Below, piece after piece: positions 15,203-23,915 of a stretch of 64,000 nucleotides of DNA; the first letter of the stretch is position 1, and each line of letters starts with the position of its first letter. This DNA comes from JAAFIW01 sp031414805 (GTDB lineage Bacteria; Pseudomonadota; Gammaproteobacteria; Burkholderiales; Burkholderiaceae_C). The position numbers and the translations under genes are program-made. Under the pieces are notes generated by a model that made no database searches, was not told where the DNA came from, and saw only the letters and a list, made by a program, of their open reading frames with translations. Where the stretch lies: NCBI GenBank assembly GCA_031414805.1, contig JANOQJ010000085.1, forward strand, positions 15,280 to 79,279, read 5' to 3'.

Positions 15203-15628
15203 ATGAACTTTCGCCGCAGCTCGCGCGACGAGCCCGAGATCAACCTGATTCCGTTCATTGACGTGCTGCTGGTGGTGCTCATTTTTCTGATGCTGTCCAC
15301 CACCTACAGCAAGTTCACCGAGTTGCAGCTCAAACTCCCTGTGGCCGATGCCGATGCCCAGCGCGACTACCCCAAGGAAGTGATCATTTCCGTCACCGCC
15401 GAGGGCCGTTATGTGGTGAACAAATCGCCGGTTCTGGGGCGCACGGTGGACGCAGTGGCCTTTGCGCTGACCGAAGCGGCCAAAGCGGGGAAAGAAACCG
15501 TCATCGTCATCAATGCTGATGCCAATGTAGCCCACCAGTCGGTCATCACCGTGATGGAAGCGGCTCGCCGCTCCGGGCTGACGCAAATCACCTTTGCCAC
15601 GCAATCGTCTGCCCAGGCAGGCAAATAG
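15203..15628 (+). CDS. exbD: ExbD/TolR family biopolymer transport protein
   Basis: Partner of ExbB, 141 residues, with one N-terminal transmembrane helix (NLIPFIDVLLVVLIFLMLST) containing the membrane aspartate that carries protons, and a periplasmic domain ending in GLTQITFATQS. The length is normal. It begins 19 bp after exbB and overlaps no gene; lpxK starts 10 bp after its stop. Confidence 0.92.
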   Translation: MNFRRSSRDEPEINLIPFIDVLLVVLIFLMLSTTYSKFTELQLKLPVADADAQRDYPKEVIISVTAEGRYVVNKSPVLGRTVDAVAFALTEAAKAGKETVIVINADANVAHQSVITVMEAARRSGLTQITFATQSSAQAGK

Positions 15629-15638
15629 GCTGTCCGCG

Positions 15639-16670
15639 ATGCGCAGCCGGCTGACCCAGGCCTGGCAGCGACGGGGGCTACTGGCCACATCGCTGTGGCC
15701 CATTTCCCTGCTTTACACATGTCTTGTGGCGGTGCGCCGCACCTTTTACCGGCTGGGTTGGCTGACTAGCTGGAAAGCACCCGTGCCCGTGCTGGTGGTG
15801 GGCAATGTGGTGGCCGGTGGAGTAGGCAAAACGCCCGTTGTGATGGCGTTGCTGGACCATCTGAAGGCGCAGGGCTGGCGGCCTGGCGTGGTCTCGCGTG
15901 GGTATGCACGAACCACCCGTGGTGGTGGGCAGGCCAGCCACGACTGCCGCGAGGTGCTAGCGAACAGCGCGGCCAGCGAGGTGGGCGACGAGCCGTTGTT
16001 GATCGCACAACGCACACGCTGCCCCGTGTTCGTCGCTGCCAAACGGGCCGACGCGGTGCGCGCCTTGCTGTTGCGTCACCCGCAGGTTGACCTCATCGTG
16101 TGCGACGACGGCTTGCAGCACCTGGCGCTGGCACGTGACGTGGAGATTTGCGTGTTTGACGAACGTGGCGTGGGCAACGGGTGGCTGCTGCCTGCAGGGC
16201 CGCTGCGGGAGTCTTGGCCACGCCACAACGAACCTGCGCTAGTGCTGCACACCGGCCCAGCCCGATTTGCCGGGTTTCAGGCGCAGCGCCGGTTGGCCAG
16301 CCACGCCGTGCGGGCCGATGGCAGCCAGGTTCCGCTGGTCGATCTCAAAACCCAAACCCTCATTGCCGTGGCCGCCATCGGCCACCCCGAGCGGTTTTTT
16401 GACATGCTGCGCCAGCAAGGGCTGGTGCTCGCACAAACCCATGCCCTACCCGATCATGACGACTTTCACTCCTTTTTTAATAGCTGCTTGAGCAGTATCG
16501 ACAAGGGCTACACGGTGATTTGTACCGAAAAAGACGCTGTGAAGCTCTGGCCGTTGTTTCCGCAAGCCGTGGCCGTGCCCTTGGTCATGAGCCTGCCCGC
16601 CGACTTTCTCGCCGCTGTGGATCAGGCGCTGACATCACTATCATCAGCCCATGGACACCAAACTGCTTGA
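15639..16670 (+). CDS. lpxK: Tetraacyldisaccharide 4'-kinase, with an in-frame repeat
   Basis: Lipid A 4'-kinase of the inner membrane, 343 residues. The Walker A motif GNVVAGGVGKT is at 55-65 and the DDGLQH motif follows near 167-172. Catalytic-region signatures LLPAGPLRE and TEKDAVKL are intact. A family A repeat at 16473-16509 encodes FFNSCLSSIDKG (about residues 278-290), between DHDDFHS and YTVICTEKDA; homologues have a shorter variable segment there. The frame is kept. The ATG at 15639 was chosen as it gives the normal N-terminus. It overlaps trm112 by 20 bp. Confidence 0.93.
   Translation: MRSRLTQAWQRRGLLATSLWPISLLYTCLVAVRRTFYRLGWLTSWKAPVPVLVVGNVVAGGVGKTPVVMALLDHLKAQGWRPGVVSRGYARTTRGGGQASHDCREVLANSAASEVGDEPLLIAQRTRCPVFVAAKRADAVRALLLRHPQVDLIVCDDGLQHLALARDVEICVFDERGVGNGWLLPAGPLRESWPRHNEPALVLHTGPARFAGFQAQRRLASHAVRADGSQVPLVDLKTQTLIAVAAIGHPERFFDMLRQQGLVLAQTHALPDHDDFHSFFNSCLSSIDKGYTVICTEKDAVKLWPLFPQAVAVPLVMSLPADFLAAVDQALTSLSSAHGHQTA
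16473..16509 (+). repeat. Dispersed repeat family A, copy inside lpxK
   Basis: TTTTTAATAGC, TGCTTGAGCAGTATCG and ACAAGGGCT, read through in frame. The tail half of the repeat is not recognisable after this point. Confidence 0.85.
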
Positions 16671-16857
16671 ATTGCTGGTCTGCCCCGTCACCAAGGGCCC
16701 TTTGACCTATGACCGCGAACGCGCTGAACTCATCTCACGCAGCGCCCGTCTGGCCTACCCGGTGCGAGACGGCATACCGGTGCTGCTTGAGACCGAGGCG
16801 CGCACCTTGAGCGACGAGGAGCTGGAGCAGCTGCCGACGCGCACGCCACTGGTTTGA
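16651..16857 (+). CDS. Trm112 family protein
   Basis: Small protein of 68 residues of the Trm112/YcaR type: MDTKLLELLVCPVTKGPL, LAYPVRDGIPVLLETEAR. In bacteria these are small zinc-ribbon-like or methyltransferase-activating proteins encoded next to lpxK and kdsB; only one of the usual cysteines is present (Cys11), so metal binding is doubtful. It overlaps lpxK by 20 bp and kdsB by one base. Confidence 0.88.
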   Translation: MDTKLLELLVCPVTKGPLTYDRERAELISRSARLAYPVRDGIPVLLETEARTLSDEELEQLPTRTPLV

Positions 16858-17609
16858 TGACTTTCACCGTCCTCATTCCCGCCCGCCTGGCCTCCACCCG
16901 TCTGCCCAACAAGCCGCTGGCCGACATTGCGGGCCTGCCGATGGTGGTGCACGTGGCCCGCCGCGCCGCTCAGTCGCAAGCGCAATGCGTGGTCGTGGCG
17001 ACCGATTCAACCGAAGTGCAAGCCGCCTGCCGGGCGCACGGCATTGAGGTGGTGATGACCGACAGCGACCACGAAAGCGGCAGCGACCGGCTGGCCCAGG
17101 CCTGCGAGCTGCTGGGTTTGGTCGACGACCACATCGTGGTCAACGTGCAGGGCGACGAGCCCTTGATGGATCCGGCGCTGATTGACGCCGTGGCCGCGCA
17201 GCTCCAGCGACAGCCCCATGCGGGCATGAGCACTGCCGCCCACCCGATTGCCAGCTGGGAAGACTTTCAAAACCCCAACGTCGTCAAAGTGGTGTGCAAC
17301 CAGGCAGGCGATGCGCTGCTGTTTTCTCGCAGCCCTATTCCCTATTGGCGCGACAACGCAACCCAGTTACCCACCCACCCTGCCCCGCTGCGCCATATTG
17401 GCGTTTACGCCTACCGTGCAGGCTTTCTGCGCGCGTTTCCACGGCTGACACCCGCCCCACTGGAGCGCACCGAAGCGCTGGAGCAGTTGCGTGCGCTGTG
17501 GCACGGCCACCGCATTTCGGTGTACCTGTCACCCCATGCACCCGCCCCCGGCGTGGACACGCCAGAAGACCTGGAACGGGTGCGAGCGCTGCTAAAAAAG
17601 CTGCGGTAA
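16857..17609 (+). CDS. kdsB: 3-deoxy-manno-octulosonate cytidylyltransferase
   Basis: CMP-KDO synthetase that activates KDO for LPS inner-core synthesis, 250 residues. Nucleotide-binding start VLIPARLASTRLPNKPLADI, then VVMTDSDHESGSDRLAQA and NVQGDEPLMDP, and the YAYRAGFL segment are all characteristic. It starts at the ATG that overlaps the TGA of trm112 (TGATG). Together with lpxK it ties this operon to LPS synthesis. Confidence 0.95.
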   Translation: MTFTVLIPARLASTRLPNKPLADIAGLPMVVHVARRAAQSQAQCVVVATDSTEVQAACRAHGIEVVMTDSDHESGSDRLAQACELLGLVDDHIVVNVQGDEPLMDPALIDAVAAQLQRQPHAGMSTAAHPIASWEDFQNPNVVKVVCNQAGDALLFSRSPIPYWRDNATQLPTHPAPLRHIGVYAYRAGFLRAFPRLTPAPLERTEALEQLRALWHGHRISVYLSPHAPAPGVDTPEDLERVRALLKKLR

Positions 17610-17676
17610 ACACGGTAAGTTGGCGGTAACCCCCCGTGCTATCCTGACCCGAAACACATCCGAGGACACATCCCCC

Positions 17677-18330
17677 ATGAGACTGATTCTGTTGGGCGCA
17701 CCCGGCGCTGGCAAAGGCACGCAAGCCACCTTCATCTGCCAGAAATTCGGCATTCCGCAAATCTCCACCGGCGACATGCTTCGCGCCGCTGTCAAGGCTG
17801 GTACACCGCTGGGCCTGCAGGCCGATGCGGTGATGAAATCGGGCGCTTTGGTCAGCGACGACCTGATCATCAACCTGGTCAAAGAACGCATTGCACAAGC
17901 CGATTGCGCCAAAGGCTTTTTGTTTGACGGCTTTCCCCGCACCATTCCGCAAGCCGACGCGATGAAAGCCGCTGGCGTGAAGCTGGACTTTGTGCTGGAA
18001 ATCGATGTACCGTTTGACGCCATCATTGAGCGCATGAGCGGCCGCCGCTCGCACCCCGCATCGGGCCGCACCTATCACGTCAAGTTCAACCCGCCCCAGG
18101 TTTCAGGCGTGGACGACGTAACCGGTGAGCCGCTGGTGCAGCGCCCCGACGACAAGGAAGAGACCGTGAAAAAGCGCCTGGACGTGTACAGCCAGCAAAC
18201 CCGCCCTCTGGTGGACTATTACTCCGCCTGGGCCAAAACCGAACCCGCTGCCGCACCGCAATACCGCGCCATCAGCGGTACCGGTACGGTAGAAGAAATC
18301 ACAGCACGGGTCTTTGCTGCTTTGACCTAA
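17677..18330 (+). CDS. adk: Adenylate kinase
   Basis: Essential adenylate kinase, 217 residues of the long-lid type. P-loop GAPGAGKGT at 7-15, GFPRT in the core, the LID domain near RTYHVKFNPPQ and the DDKEETVKKRL segment. The ATG at 17677 is preceded by GAGGAC; the upstream open frame to 17620 lacks support. Its stop codon overlaps the stop of the converging DUF6152-like gene within CTAA (18327-18330). Confidence 0.95.
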   Translation: MRLILLGAPGAGKGTQATFICQKFGIPQISTGDMLRAAVKAGTPLGLQADAVMKSGALVSDDLIINLVKERIAQADCAKGFLFDGFPRTIPQADAMKAAGVKLDFVLEIDVPFDAIIERMSGRRSHPASGRTYHVKFNPPQVSGVDDVTGEPLVQRPDDKEETVKKRLDVYSQQTRPLVDYYSAWAKTEPAAAPQYRAISGTGTVEEITARVFAALT

Positions 18331-18809
18331 GCCGGCCCTGACCGCAGGCCATACACCTTGCCTGCGGTAAACAGGTATTCGCAGCGCACGATGGCGGCAC
18401 CCTTCTCGTCCTTGAAGGTAAAGCCCACCAGGCCCAGCGAATCGCCGACCTTGATCTCCGCCACATTCCAGGCCAGCATGCGGGACATTGGTGCCAGCTC
18501 AACTTCCCACTGACGGTCTTTGCGCGTGGGCAATACCGCCTTGGCTAAAACCGCTTTGCCATCCACCGGCACGCTTTGCGCAGGCACGGGGCGCTGCGCC
18601 AGGTCAGCGGGCAGCTTCAGGCCGGGTGCCAACTCCAGTACCAATTCGGTGTGCGGGTTTTGCCAGGTGCTTTTGGTGACCTTGCCTTCCAGGTAAATCG
18701 GTCGATCCTGGTCAAAACTGCTCCAGCCGTGGTGAGCCCAAACCGGTGTTGCCAGCGTGGGCAGGCCCACAGCGGCGGTGACGATGAAATCTCTGCGTTG
18801 CATCTTCAT
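18327..18809 (-). CDS. Tat-exported DUF6152-like protein
   Basis: Predicted periplasmic protein of 160 residues. It has a twin-arginine signal (MKMQRRDFIVTAAVGLPTLA) with cleavage near VWAHH, and a mature beta-rich domain starting HHGWSSFDQDRPIYLEGKV with WQNPHTELVLEL. This matches what I remember of the DUF6152 family, whose function is unknown. It is in the same direction as, and 6 bp downstream of, a small membrane protein gene, so they are likely co-expressed. Confidence 0.65.
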   Translation of the reverse strand: MKMQRRDFIVTAAVGLPTLATPVWAHHGWSSFDQDRPIYLEGKVTKSTWQNPHTELVLELAPGLKLPADLAQRPVPAQSVPVDGKAVLAKAVLPTRKDRQWEVELAPMSRMLAWNVAEIKVGDSLGLVGFTFKDEKGAAIVRCEYLFTAGKVYGLRSGPA

Positions 18810-18815
18810 ACTCCT

Positions 18816-19235
18816 TCACATGTAAGCAATCCAACGGCCACAGGCGATCACGGCCAGCCAGATCACGGTAGAAAAAAACATTTGCACTTTCGCCAGCGCG
18901 TCCAGCCGGCCCAGCGAATCGCGGCCATGAAACCAGGCCGCATTACAGGCCGCCAGGGTCAACAACAACATCTTCAAGGTGAACGCACGGTTGGCCAGCA
19001 GCTCGGCCGCGTTAGACACAAACATCAACACCCCCGAGACCGCCGCAAGCCCAAACCCGGCGACTGCCAGACCCAAACTCAGGCGCGCGAGTTCCTTGAC
19101 CGGCAAACCAGCGCCACGGCCGAACACCCGCAGCTCCAGCAGCACCAGGTTGCCCACCAGCAAGGCAATGCCCAAGATGTGCACCACCTCCAGCGCAGGA
19201 TAGGCGTACGGGTGACTGCGCAATGATTCCAGCAT
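18816..19235 (-). CDS. Small integral membrane protein (DUF6644-like)
   Basis: Protein of 139 residues with four predicted transmembrane helices: about 15-35 (ALEVVHILGIALLVGNLVLL), 53-75 (GLAVAGFGLAAVSGVLMFV), 85-100 and 117-137. A His in the first helix (VVHILGIA) and one after the third (WFHGRDS) are candidates for haem or metal ligands, but I have no proof of this. It pairs with the DUF6152-like gene 6 bp downstream. The family name is tentative. Confidence 0.6.
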   Translation of the reverse strand: MLESLRSHPYAYPALEVVHILGIALLVGNLVLLELRVFGRGAGLPVKELARLSLGLAVAGFGLAAVSGVLMFVSNAAELLANRAFTLKMLLLTLAACNAAWFHGRDSLGRLDALAKVQMFFSTVIWLAVIACGRWIAYM

Positions 19236-19237
19236 AG

Positions 19238-19300
19238 TTTTTAAGCAAAAAGCGGTTCTCGCCCTTGTAAATACTGCTCAAGCAGCTATTAAATTGATAG
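19238..19300 (-). repeat. Dispersed repeat family A, copy 6
   Basis: Reverse copy, core at 19261-19300: GCCCTTGTAAATACTGCTC, AAGCAGCTATTAAATTGATAG. It lies between divergent genes. Confidence 0.9.
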
Positions 19301-19376
19301 TAAAAAAAGTCCTTGCGAACGCCTTTGTGACTGCGCAGGATCGGCGAACGAGCGGCCAATCACTAAACTGCTAACC

Positions 19377-20591
19377 ATGAACATACTCGACTCCATCCTC
19401 ACACAAGCCGCCGCCATCGCCGCCGTGCGCCGCGACATTCATGCCCACCCCGAGCTGTGCTTCCAGGAAGTGCGCACGGCTGATGTGGTGGCCCAGAAAC
19501 TCACCGAATGGGGCCTGCCCATTCACCGCGGCATGGGCACCACGGGCGTGGTGGCCACCATCCATGGACGCGACGGTGGCGCCTGCGGCCACTCCATCGG
19601 CCTGCGCGCCGACATGGACGCCCTGCCCATGCAGGAGCGCAACACCTTTGCGCACGCCAGCGTGTACCCCGGAAAAATGCATTCTTGCGGCCACGACGGC
19701 CACACCGCCATGCTGCTGGCCGCGGCCCAGCATTTCGCCAAAAACCGCGACTTTGACGGCACGGTGTACCTGATCTTCCAGCCCGCCGAAGAAGGTGGTG
19801 GCGGCGCACGCGAGATGATGAAAGACGGGCTGTTCGAGCAATTCCCCATGCAGGCCGTCTTCGGCATGCACAACTGGCCGGGCATGCCGGTCGGCAGCTT
19901 TGCCGCCAGCGCCGGGCCGGTGATGGCCTCGACCAACGAATTCAAGATCACCATTCGCGGCAAAGGCGGGCACGCCGCCCTGCCCCACAACACGGTCGAC
20001 CCCGTACCGGTGGCCTGCCAGATGGTGCAGGCCTTTCAAACCATCATCAGCCGCAACAAAAAACCGGTGGACGCGGGTGTGATCTCTGTGACCATGATTC
20101 ACGCGGGTGAGGCCACCAACGTCATTCCCAACAGCTGCGAGCTGCAGGGCACAGTGCGCACCTTCACCGTAGAGGTGCTGGACATGATTGAGGCGCGCAT
20201 GAAACAGGTGGCGCAACATATCAGCGAAGCGCACGATGCCACCTGCGACTTTGAATTCGAGCGCAACTACCCGCCCACCATCAACAGTGCCGCCGAGGCC
20301 GACTTTGCGCGCGGCGTGATGGCCGGTATCGTGGGCGCAGACCGGGTGCTCGTGCAAGAGCCCACCATGGGCGGCGAAGACTTTGCCTACATGCTGCAAG
20401 CCAAGCCCGGGGCTTATGTATTCATTGCCAATGGCGAAGGCGATCACCGCGAAATTGGCCATGGCGGCGGGCCCTGCATGCTGCACAACCCCAGCTACGA
20501 CTTCAACGACGATCTGATTCCGCTGGGTGCCACCTTCTGGGTGCGGCTGGCGCAAGACTGGTTGGCACAACAAAACAGGGCATCTGCATGA
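19377..20591 (+). CDS. M20 family amidohydrolase (hippurate hydrolase-like)
   Basis: Metal-dependent amidohydrolase of 404 residues, probably cleaving N-acyl amino acids. The metal-binding motif HSCGHDGH lies at 102-109 (Cys104, His106) and PAEEGGGG at about 136-143 holds the catalytic glutamates. The dimerisation domain begins near GKGGHAALPHNT, with the conserved substrate His. The C-terminal MGGEDFAYML motif is also present. The exact substrate cannot be told from sequence. Its stop overlaps the start of the DUF2817 gene by 4 bp (ATGA), so the two act together, perhaps in scavenging acylated peptides. Confidence 0.88.
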   Translation: MNILDSILTQAAAIAAVRRDIHAHPELCFQEVRTADVVAQKLTEWGLPIHRGMGTTGVVATIHGRDGGACGHSIGLRADMDALPMQERNTFAHASVYPGKMHSCGHDGHTAMLLAAAQHFAKNRDFDGTVYLIFQPAEEGGGGAREMMKDGLFEQFPMQAVFGMHNWPGMPVGSFAASAGPVMASTNEFKITIRGKGGHAALPHNTVDPVPVACQMVQAFQTIISRNKKPVDAGVISVTMIHAGEATNVIPNSCELQGTVRTFTVEVLDMIEARMKQVAQHISEAHDATCDFEFERNYPPTINSAAEADFARGVMAGIVGADRVLVQEPTMGGEDFAYMLQAKPGAYVFIANGEGDHREIGHGGGPCMLHNPSYDFNDDLIPLGATFWVRLAQDWLAQQNRASA

Positions 20592-21718
20592 TCGGCATCC
20601 CTCAAGCCTTCTCGGCCAGCTACAACGAAGCCCGCATCAAGTTCCTGGAAGCCGCCGCCACTGCCGGTTTGCAAATCGAATCGCACAACCACCCCTTGCC
20701 CGGGCGCGACGGCGAAGTGCTGGCCATGGATGTGGCCCGCGACGGCCCGCTGAACGCCCAAAACCTGCTCATCATCAGCAGCGCCTGCCACGGCGTGGAG
20801 GGCTACTGCGGCAGCGGCGTGCAGGTGTTTGCACTACACGACACCGAGTGGCTGGCGAAGGCTCGCGCCTCGGGCACCGCCGTGCTGTACATCCACGCGC
20901 TCAACCCCTATGGCTTCTCCCACATCCGCCGCACCACGCATGAAAACGTCGACTTGAACCGCAACTTTCAAGACTTCGACCAGCCCTTGCCGCCCAACAC
21001 CGTGAACACGGCCTACCGCAAGCTACAGCCCCTGCTGCTGCCCGAGCAGTGGCCACCGAACGCCGCCAATGTGGCCGCGATTGAAGCCTTCATCGCCACC
21101 CACGGCCCCACCGCCTATCAGGCCGCCATCACCCAAGGCCAATACGAATTTGCCGATGGCCTGTTCTTCGGTGGCACTGCACCCACCTGGAGCAACCAGA
21201 CCCTGCGCCGCGTGCTGCGCCACCACGGCGCACACGCTAATCGCATCGGCTGGATCGACCTGCACACCGGCCTGGGGACCAGCGGCCACGGCGAACGCAT
21301 CTACGCCGGTAAAGACGACGCCCAGGCCATTCAGCGCGCCCGCCACTGGTGGGGCGGCGGCAAAGACGGTCACGCAGCCACCCCCATCACCTCCATCTAC
21401 GACGGCTCCTCCACCTCCGCCCTGCTCACCGGCCTGATGTGGACCGCCATTGATGACGAATGCCCGCAAGCGCAATACACCGGCATTGCGTTGGAATATG
21501 GCACCGTGTCGATATTCGAGGTGTTGCAGGCGCTGCGTGCCGAGCATTGGTTGAATAACCACCCCGATGCGCCAGCTGAGTTGGCGCAGCAAATCAAAGC
21601 GCAGATGCTGGCCGCGTTTTATACCGATACCGATGTGTGGAAGGGGCAAATCATCAGCCAGGCACGTCAGGCAATGTTTCAGGGGGTGGATGGGCTGGCG
21701 GTTGCGTCGGTATCTTGA
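20588..21718 (+). CDS. DUF2817 (M14-like) metallopeptidase
   Basis: Protein of 376 residues of the DUF2817 family, a distant M14 carboxypeptidase relative. The zinc motif is visible as H68-x-x-E71 (SSACHGVEGYCGSG), followed by HALNPYGFSHIRRTTHENVDLNRNF, which carries the substrate-binding Arg and Asn residues, and by IDLHTGLG, the likely third zinc ligand. No signal peptide, so it is probably cytoplasmic. Translationally coupled to the M20 amidohydrolase. Confidence 0.8.
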   Translation: MIGIPQAFSASYNEARIKFLEAAATAGLQIESHNHPLPGRDGEVLAMDVARDGPLNAQNLLIISSACHGVEGYCGSGVQVFALHDTEWLAKARASGTAVLYIHALNPYGFSHIRRTTHENVDLNRNFQDFDQPLPPNTVNTAYRKLQPLLLPEQWPPNAANVAAIEAFIATHGPTAYQAAITQGQYEFADGLFFGGTAPTWSNQTLRRVLRHHGAHANRIGWIDLHTGLGTSGHGERIYAGKDDAQAIQRARHWWGGGKDGHAATPITSIYDGSSTSALLTGLMWTAIDDECPQAQYTGIALEYGTVSIFEVLQALRAEHWLNNHPDAPAELAQQIKAQMLAAFYTDTDVWKGQIISQARQAMFQGVDGLAVASVS

Positions 21719-21790
21719 TTTGTTGACAGATGCTGCCCAGGGCCGCAGCCCAGGCAGCTTTCGATCAGTCAACCGTTTGCTTTGAGTGCT

Positions 21791-21853
21791 TTTAGTGCCA
21801 AATCGGCTTGCAGCCCTTGTAAATACTGCTCAAACAGCTATTAAATTGGTAGC
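21791..21853 (-). repeat. Dispersed repeat family A, copy 7
   Basis: Reverse full-length copy, with one change in the palindrome (CTCAAACAG). Intergenic, between the DUF2817 and RCC1 genes. Confidence 0.9.
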
Positions 21854-21935
21854 ATTTAGATCTGGCAGTTTTATTTCTGCTGCATTTCACGCCACATAAG
21901 GTCCAGAACAACACGCGATTTGGCCCCTTTTTTTA

Positions 21936-23201
21936 ATGAAAGCCCCCATGCCCTTTCCATCCCAAACCCTTCGCACCGCGCTCGCAGCAGCCCTGTGCGT
22001 GCTGGTCACCGCTTGCGCCACCCCGACTGCCCAGTCACCTGCCCCGCAAACTGCGGCTTCGCCCGCCAAGCCCGCACCGGCGCAGCCAGCCAACGCCGCC
22101 CGGCCTCCTGCGCCCGGCATGGCTACATCACCCAACGCCCGCGCCATCAGCGAATTTCGGGCTCACCTGGCCGCGGGTCAGCTCAAAACCTGCGCCATTC
22201 AGGCTGACCGCACGGTGGTTTGCTGGGGTGGTTCGTTCGGGGTCAGTGGCCCTGTCCCGGTGGCGGGCCTACCCGGCGCTCTGGCCGTGGCTGCAGGTGA
22301 AGACCACCAATGCGCCATCCGCCTGGACGGGCGCACCCTGTGCTGGGGCGGCAATGCCAATGGCCAATTGGGCGATGGCGGCAAAACCAACAGCGACATG
22401 CCCGTGCCCGTCACCGGCCTGAACGACGCGATGGCACTGGCTTTGGGCAATGGCTTTTCCTGCGCGCTCAAGCTGGACCGCACCGTGGTCTGCTGGGGTG
22501 ACAACAAAAAGGGCCAGTTGGGTGACGGCACCGTGCAAGCCAGCGCCGAGCCCAAGCCGGTGAAAAACCTCAGCGACGTCACCGGCCTGTTCGCAGGTGC
22601 CCAGCACGTGTGCGCCCTGCAGGCCAGTGGCGCGCTGAGTTGCTGGGGTGGCAATGCCAGCGGCCAGTTGGGCGACGGCACCAAGGCCGACCGCCGGCTG
22701 CCAGTCGCCGTCAAGGGCTTGAACACCGGCACCGTGTGGGCCGGGCTGGGTTGGGACCATAGCTGCGCCCTGAAAACCGGCGGCGCGCTGGTGTGCTGGG
22801 GCGACAACGCCAAGGGCCAACTGGGCACCGGCAACAACCGCGCAAGCACCACACCGGTGAGCGTTACGGGCGTAACGAACGTGTCTGTGCTGGCGGTGGG
22901 CGGCGACCATGTGTGCACAGCCGTTAACCCCAGCGGTGCTGTGTCTTGTTGGGGCAACAACCAGTTTGGTCAGTTGGGCAGCTTCTTGAAGGAGAACAAA
23001 AACCAGAATCGCCCAACCCCAGTTGCAAAGCTCAGTAACCCCAGCTTGATGGCTGGCGGCTACAACCACACCTGCGCCGTAGACGCGACCGGCACGGCCC
23101 AATGCTGGGGCCGCAACAGCCACAGTCAGCTAGGCACCGGCCGCGCCGACAACGAGTTTGCGCCCGCGGAGGTGGCAGGGAAACGCTCGTATTTGAAGTG
23201 A
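21936..23201 (+). CDS. RCC1-repeat lipoprotein
   Basis: Protein of 421 residues. The N-terminus has a signal ending in the lipobox LVTAC (about residue 27), then an Ala/Pro-rich linker and, from residue 65 to the end, about seven repeats of the form 'C.L...G.V.CWG.N..GQLG.G', the RCC1 (regulator of chromosome condensation) seven-bladed propeller signature. Each repeat has paired cysteines, which suggests disulphide bonds outside the cytoplasm. In bacteria such proteins are surface or periplasmic with unknown partners. An alternative ATG lies at 21948. A family A repeat lies just upstream. Confidence 0.82.
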   Translation: MKAPMPFPSQTLRTALAAALCVLVTACATPTAQSPAPQTAASPAKPAPAQPANAARPPAPGMATSPNARAISEFRAHLAAGQLKTCAIQADRTVVCWGGSFGVSGPVPVAGLPGALAVAAGEDHQCAIRLDGRTLCWGGNANGQLGDGGKTNSDMPVPVTGLNDAMALALGNGFSCALKLDRTVVCWGDNKKGQLGDGTVQASAEPKPVKNLSDVTGLFAGAQHVCALQASGALSCWGGNASGQLGDGTKADRRLPVAVKGLNTGTVWAGLGWDHSCALKTGGALVCWGDNAKGQLGTGNNRASTTPVSVTGVTNVSVLAVGGDHVCTAVNPSGAVSCWGNNQFGQLGSFLKENKNQNRPTPVAKLSNPSLMAGGYNHTCAVDATGTAQCWGRNSHSQLGTGRADNEFAPAEVAGKRSYLK

Positions 23202-23252
23202 TGAAATACGTAACTACTCAGCTATTGATGCAGTCCGCCGATGTGTGAGGTT

Positions 23253-23312
23253 ACCGTTCGGGCTGAGGTATCGAAGCCCTCGCGAGCCCTTCGATACCTC
23301 AGGGCGAACGGT
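23253..23312. repeat. Dispersed repeat family B, inverted pair
   Basis: Two head-to-head copies of ACCGTTCGGGCTGAGGTATC-GAAGCCCT with a short CGCG centre. One arm reads GCCCTGAGG where the other has GGGCTGAGG. Confidence 0.85.
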
Positions 23313-23379
23313 TCGTATTTCGCCAGAAAGAATGCAGAGACAGCTGAGTAGCTACTGAAATACGGCCAAAACGGCCATC

Positions 23380-23422
23380 AGCCCTTATAAATACTGCTCA
23401 AGCAGCTATTGAATTAGTAGCG
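23380..23422 (-). repeat. Dispersed repeat family A, copy 8
   Basis: Reverse copy: GCCCTTATAAATACTGCTC, AAGCAGCTATTGAATTAGTAG. It ends 11 bp before the start of the decayed acetyltransferase gene. Confidence 0.9.
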
Positions 23423-23433
23423 TTTAGTTGCCA

Positions 23434-23866
23434 ATGTCTGAGACACCCCACTTCACCTTCAAACGCATCACCCCGTCAGACCTGCCAACGCTGCACACCT
23501 GGCTGCAGTGACCGCATGTGGCGCAATGGTGGAACTCCCCGGTCACGATGGATGACGTTCAACCCAGATTTTCCATCAGGCGCACCTGCGGTGCTGTTTG
23601 GATTCCAACGGCGCATTTGCGGCCATTTTCGACCCCCTTCGTCGCCCATGGCACAGGCCATGAACTCCTCAGTCGGGCCAAAACTGACTCGCAACTGCAT
23701 CCGTTGTCTATCCAAACCCCAATGGAAATTCTGGGTTCAACCGGAGTATTTGCCCATTGCATGGGGTCAGTCGAGCACGCGGGCGTACTTGGTTGATGGC
23801 CTCGGGGAAGGAGCTGTTGGTGTCTACCTGAGCAGTGACGAGATTCGACGCAAAAAAGGCATTTAA
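23434..23866 (+). pseudogene. Decayed GNAT-type acetyltransferase
   Basis: An ATG at 23434 opens a frame reading FKRITPSDLPTLHTWLQ, then a TGA (23509-23511), then PHVAQWWNSPVTMDDV. Together this is the usual start of aminoglycoside-6'-acetyltransferase-like GNAT proteins (L-x-x-WL-x-RPHVxxWW), with the Arg codon mutated to a stop (CGA to TGA is one change). After about residue 45 the similarity moves between frames and is lost, so frameshifts are also likely. No intact product is expected. Confidence 0.6.
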
Positions 23867-23904
23867 GCCCGTGGATACTGCTCAAGCAGCTATTGAAAAG
23901 ATAG
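23866..23904 (-). repeat. Dispersed repeat family A, copy 9
   Basis: Reverse copy: AGCCCGTGGATACTGCTC, AAGCAGCTATTGAAAAGATAG. It lies 12 bp after the stop codon of the Asp-box protein gene. Confidence 0.88.
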
Positions 23905-23915
23905 TGAATCGGGTC

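Larger units (their letters stand above)
23202..23433. other. Repeat-filled intergenic region
   Basis: Nested inverted repeats: outer 10-bp arms at 23214-23223 and 23342-23351, and an inner ~28-bp inverted repeat of family B at 23253-23312 (CCGTTCGGGCTGAGGTATCG and its reverse complement). A family A copy follows at 23380-23422. No gene. Confidence 0.7.

Noticed and set aside
19371..20573. Long minus-strand open frame opposite the M20 amidohydrolase gene
   Set aside because: It is the antisense shadow of a high-GC gene; the plus-strand product has all family motifs.
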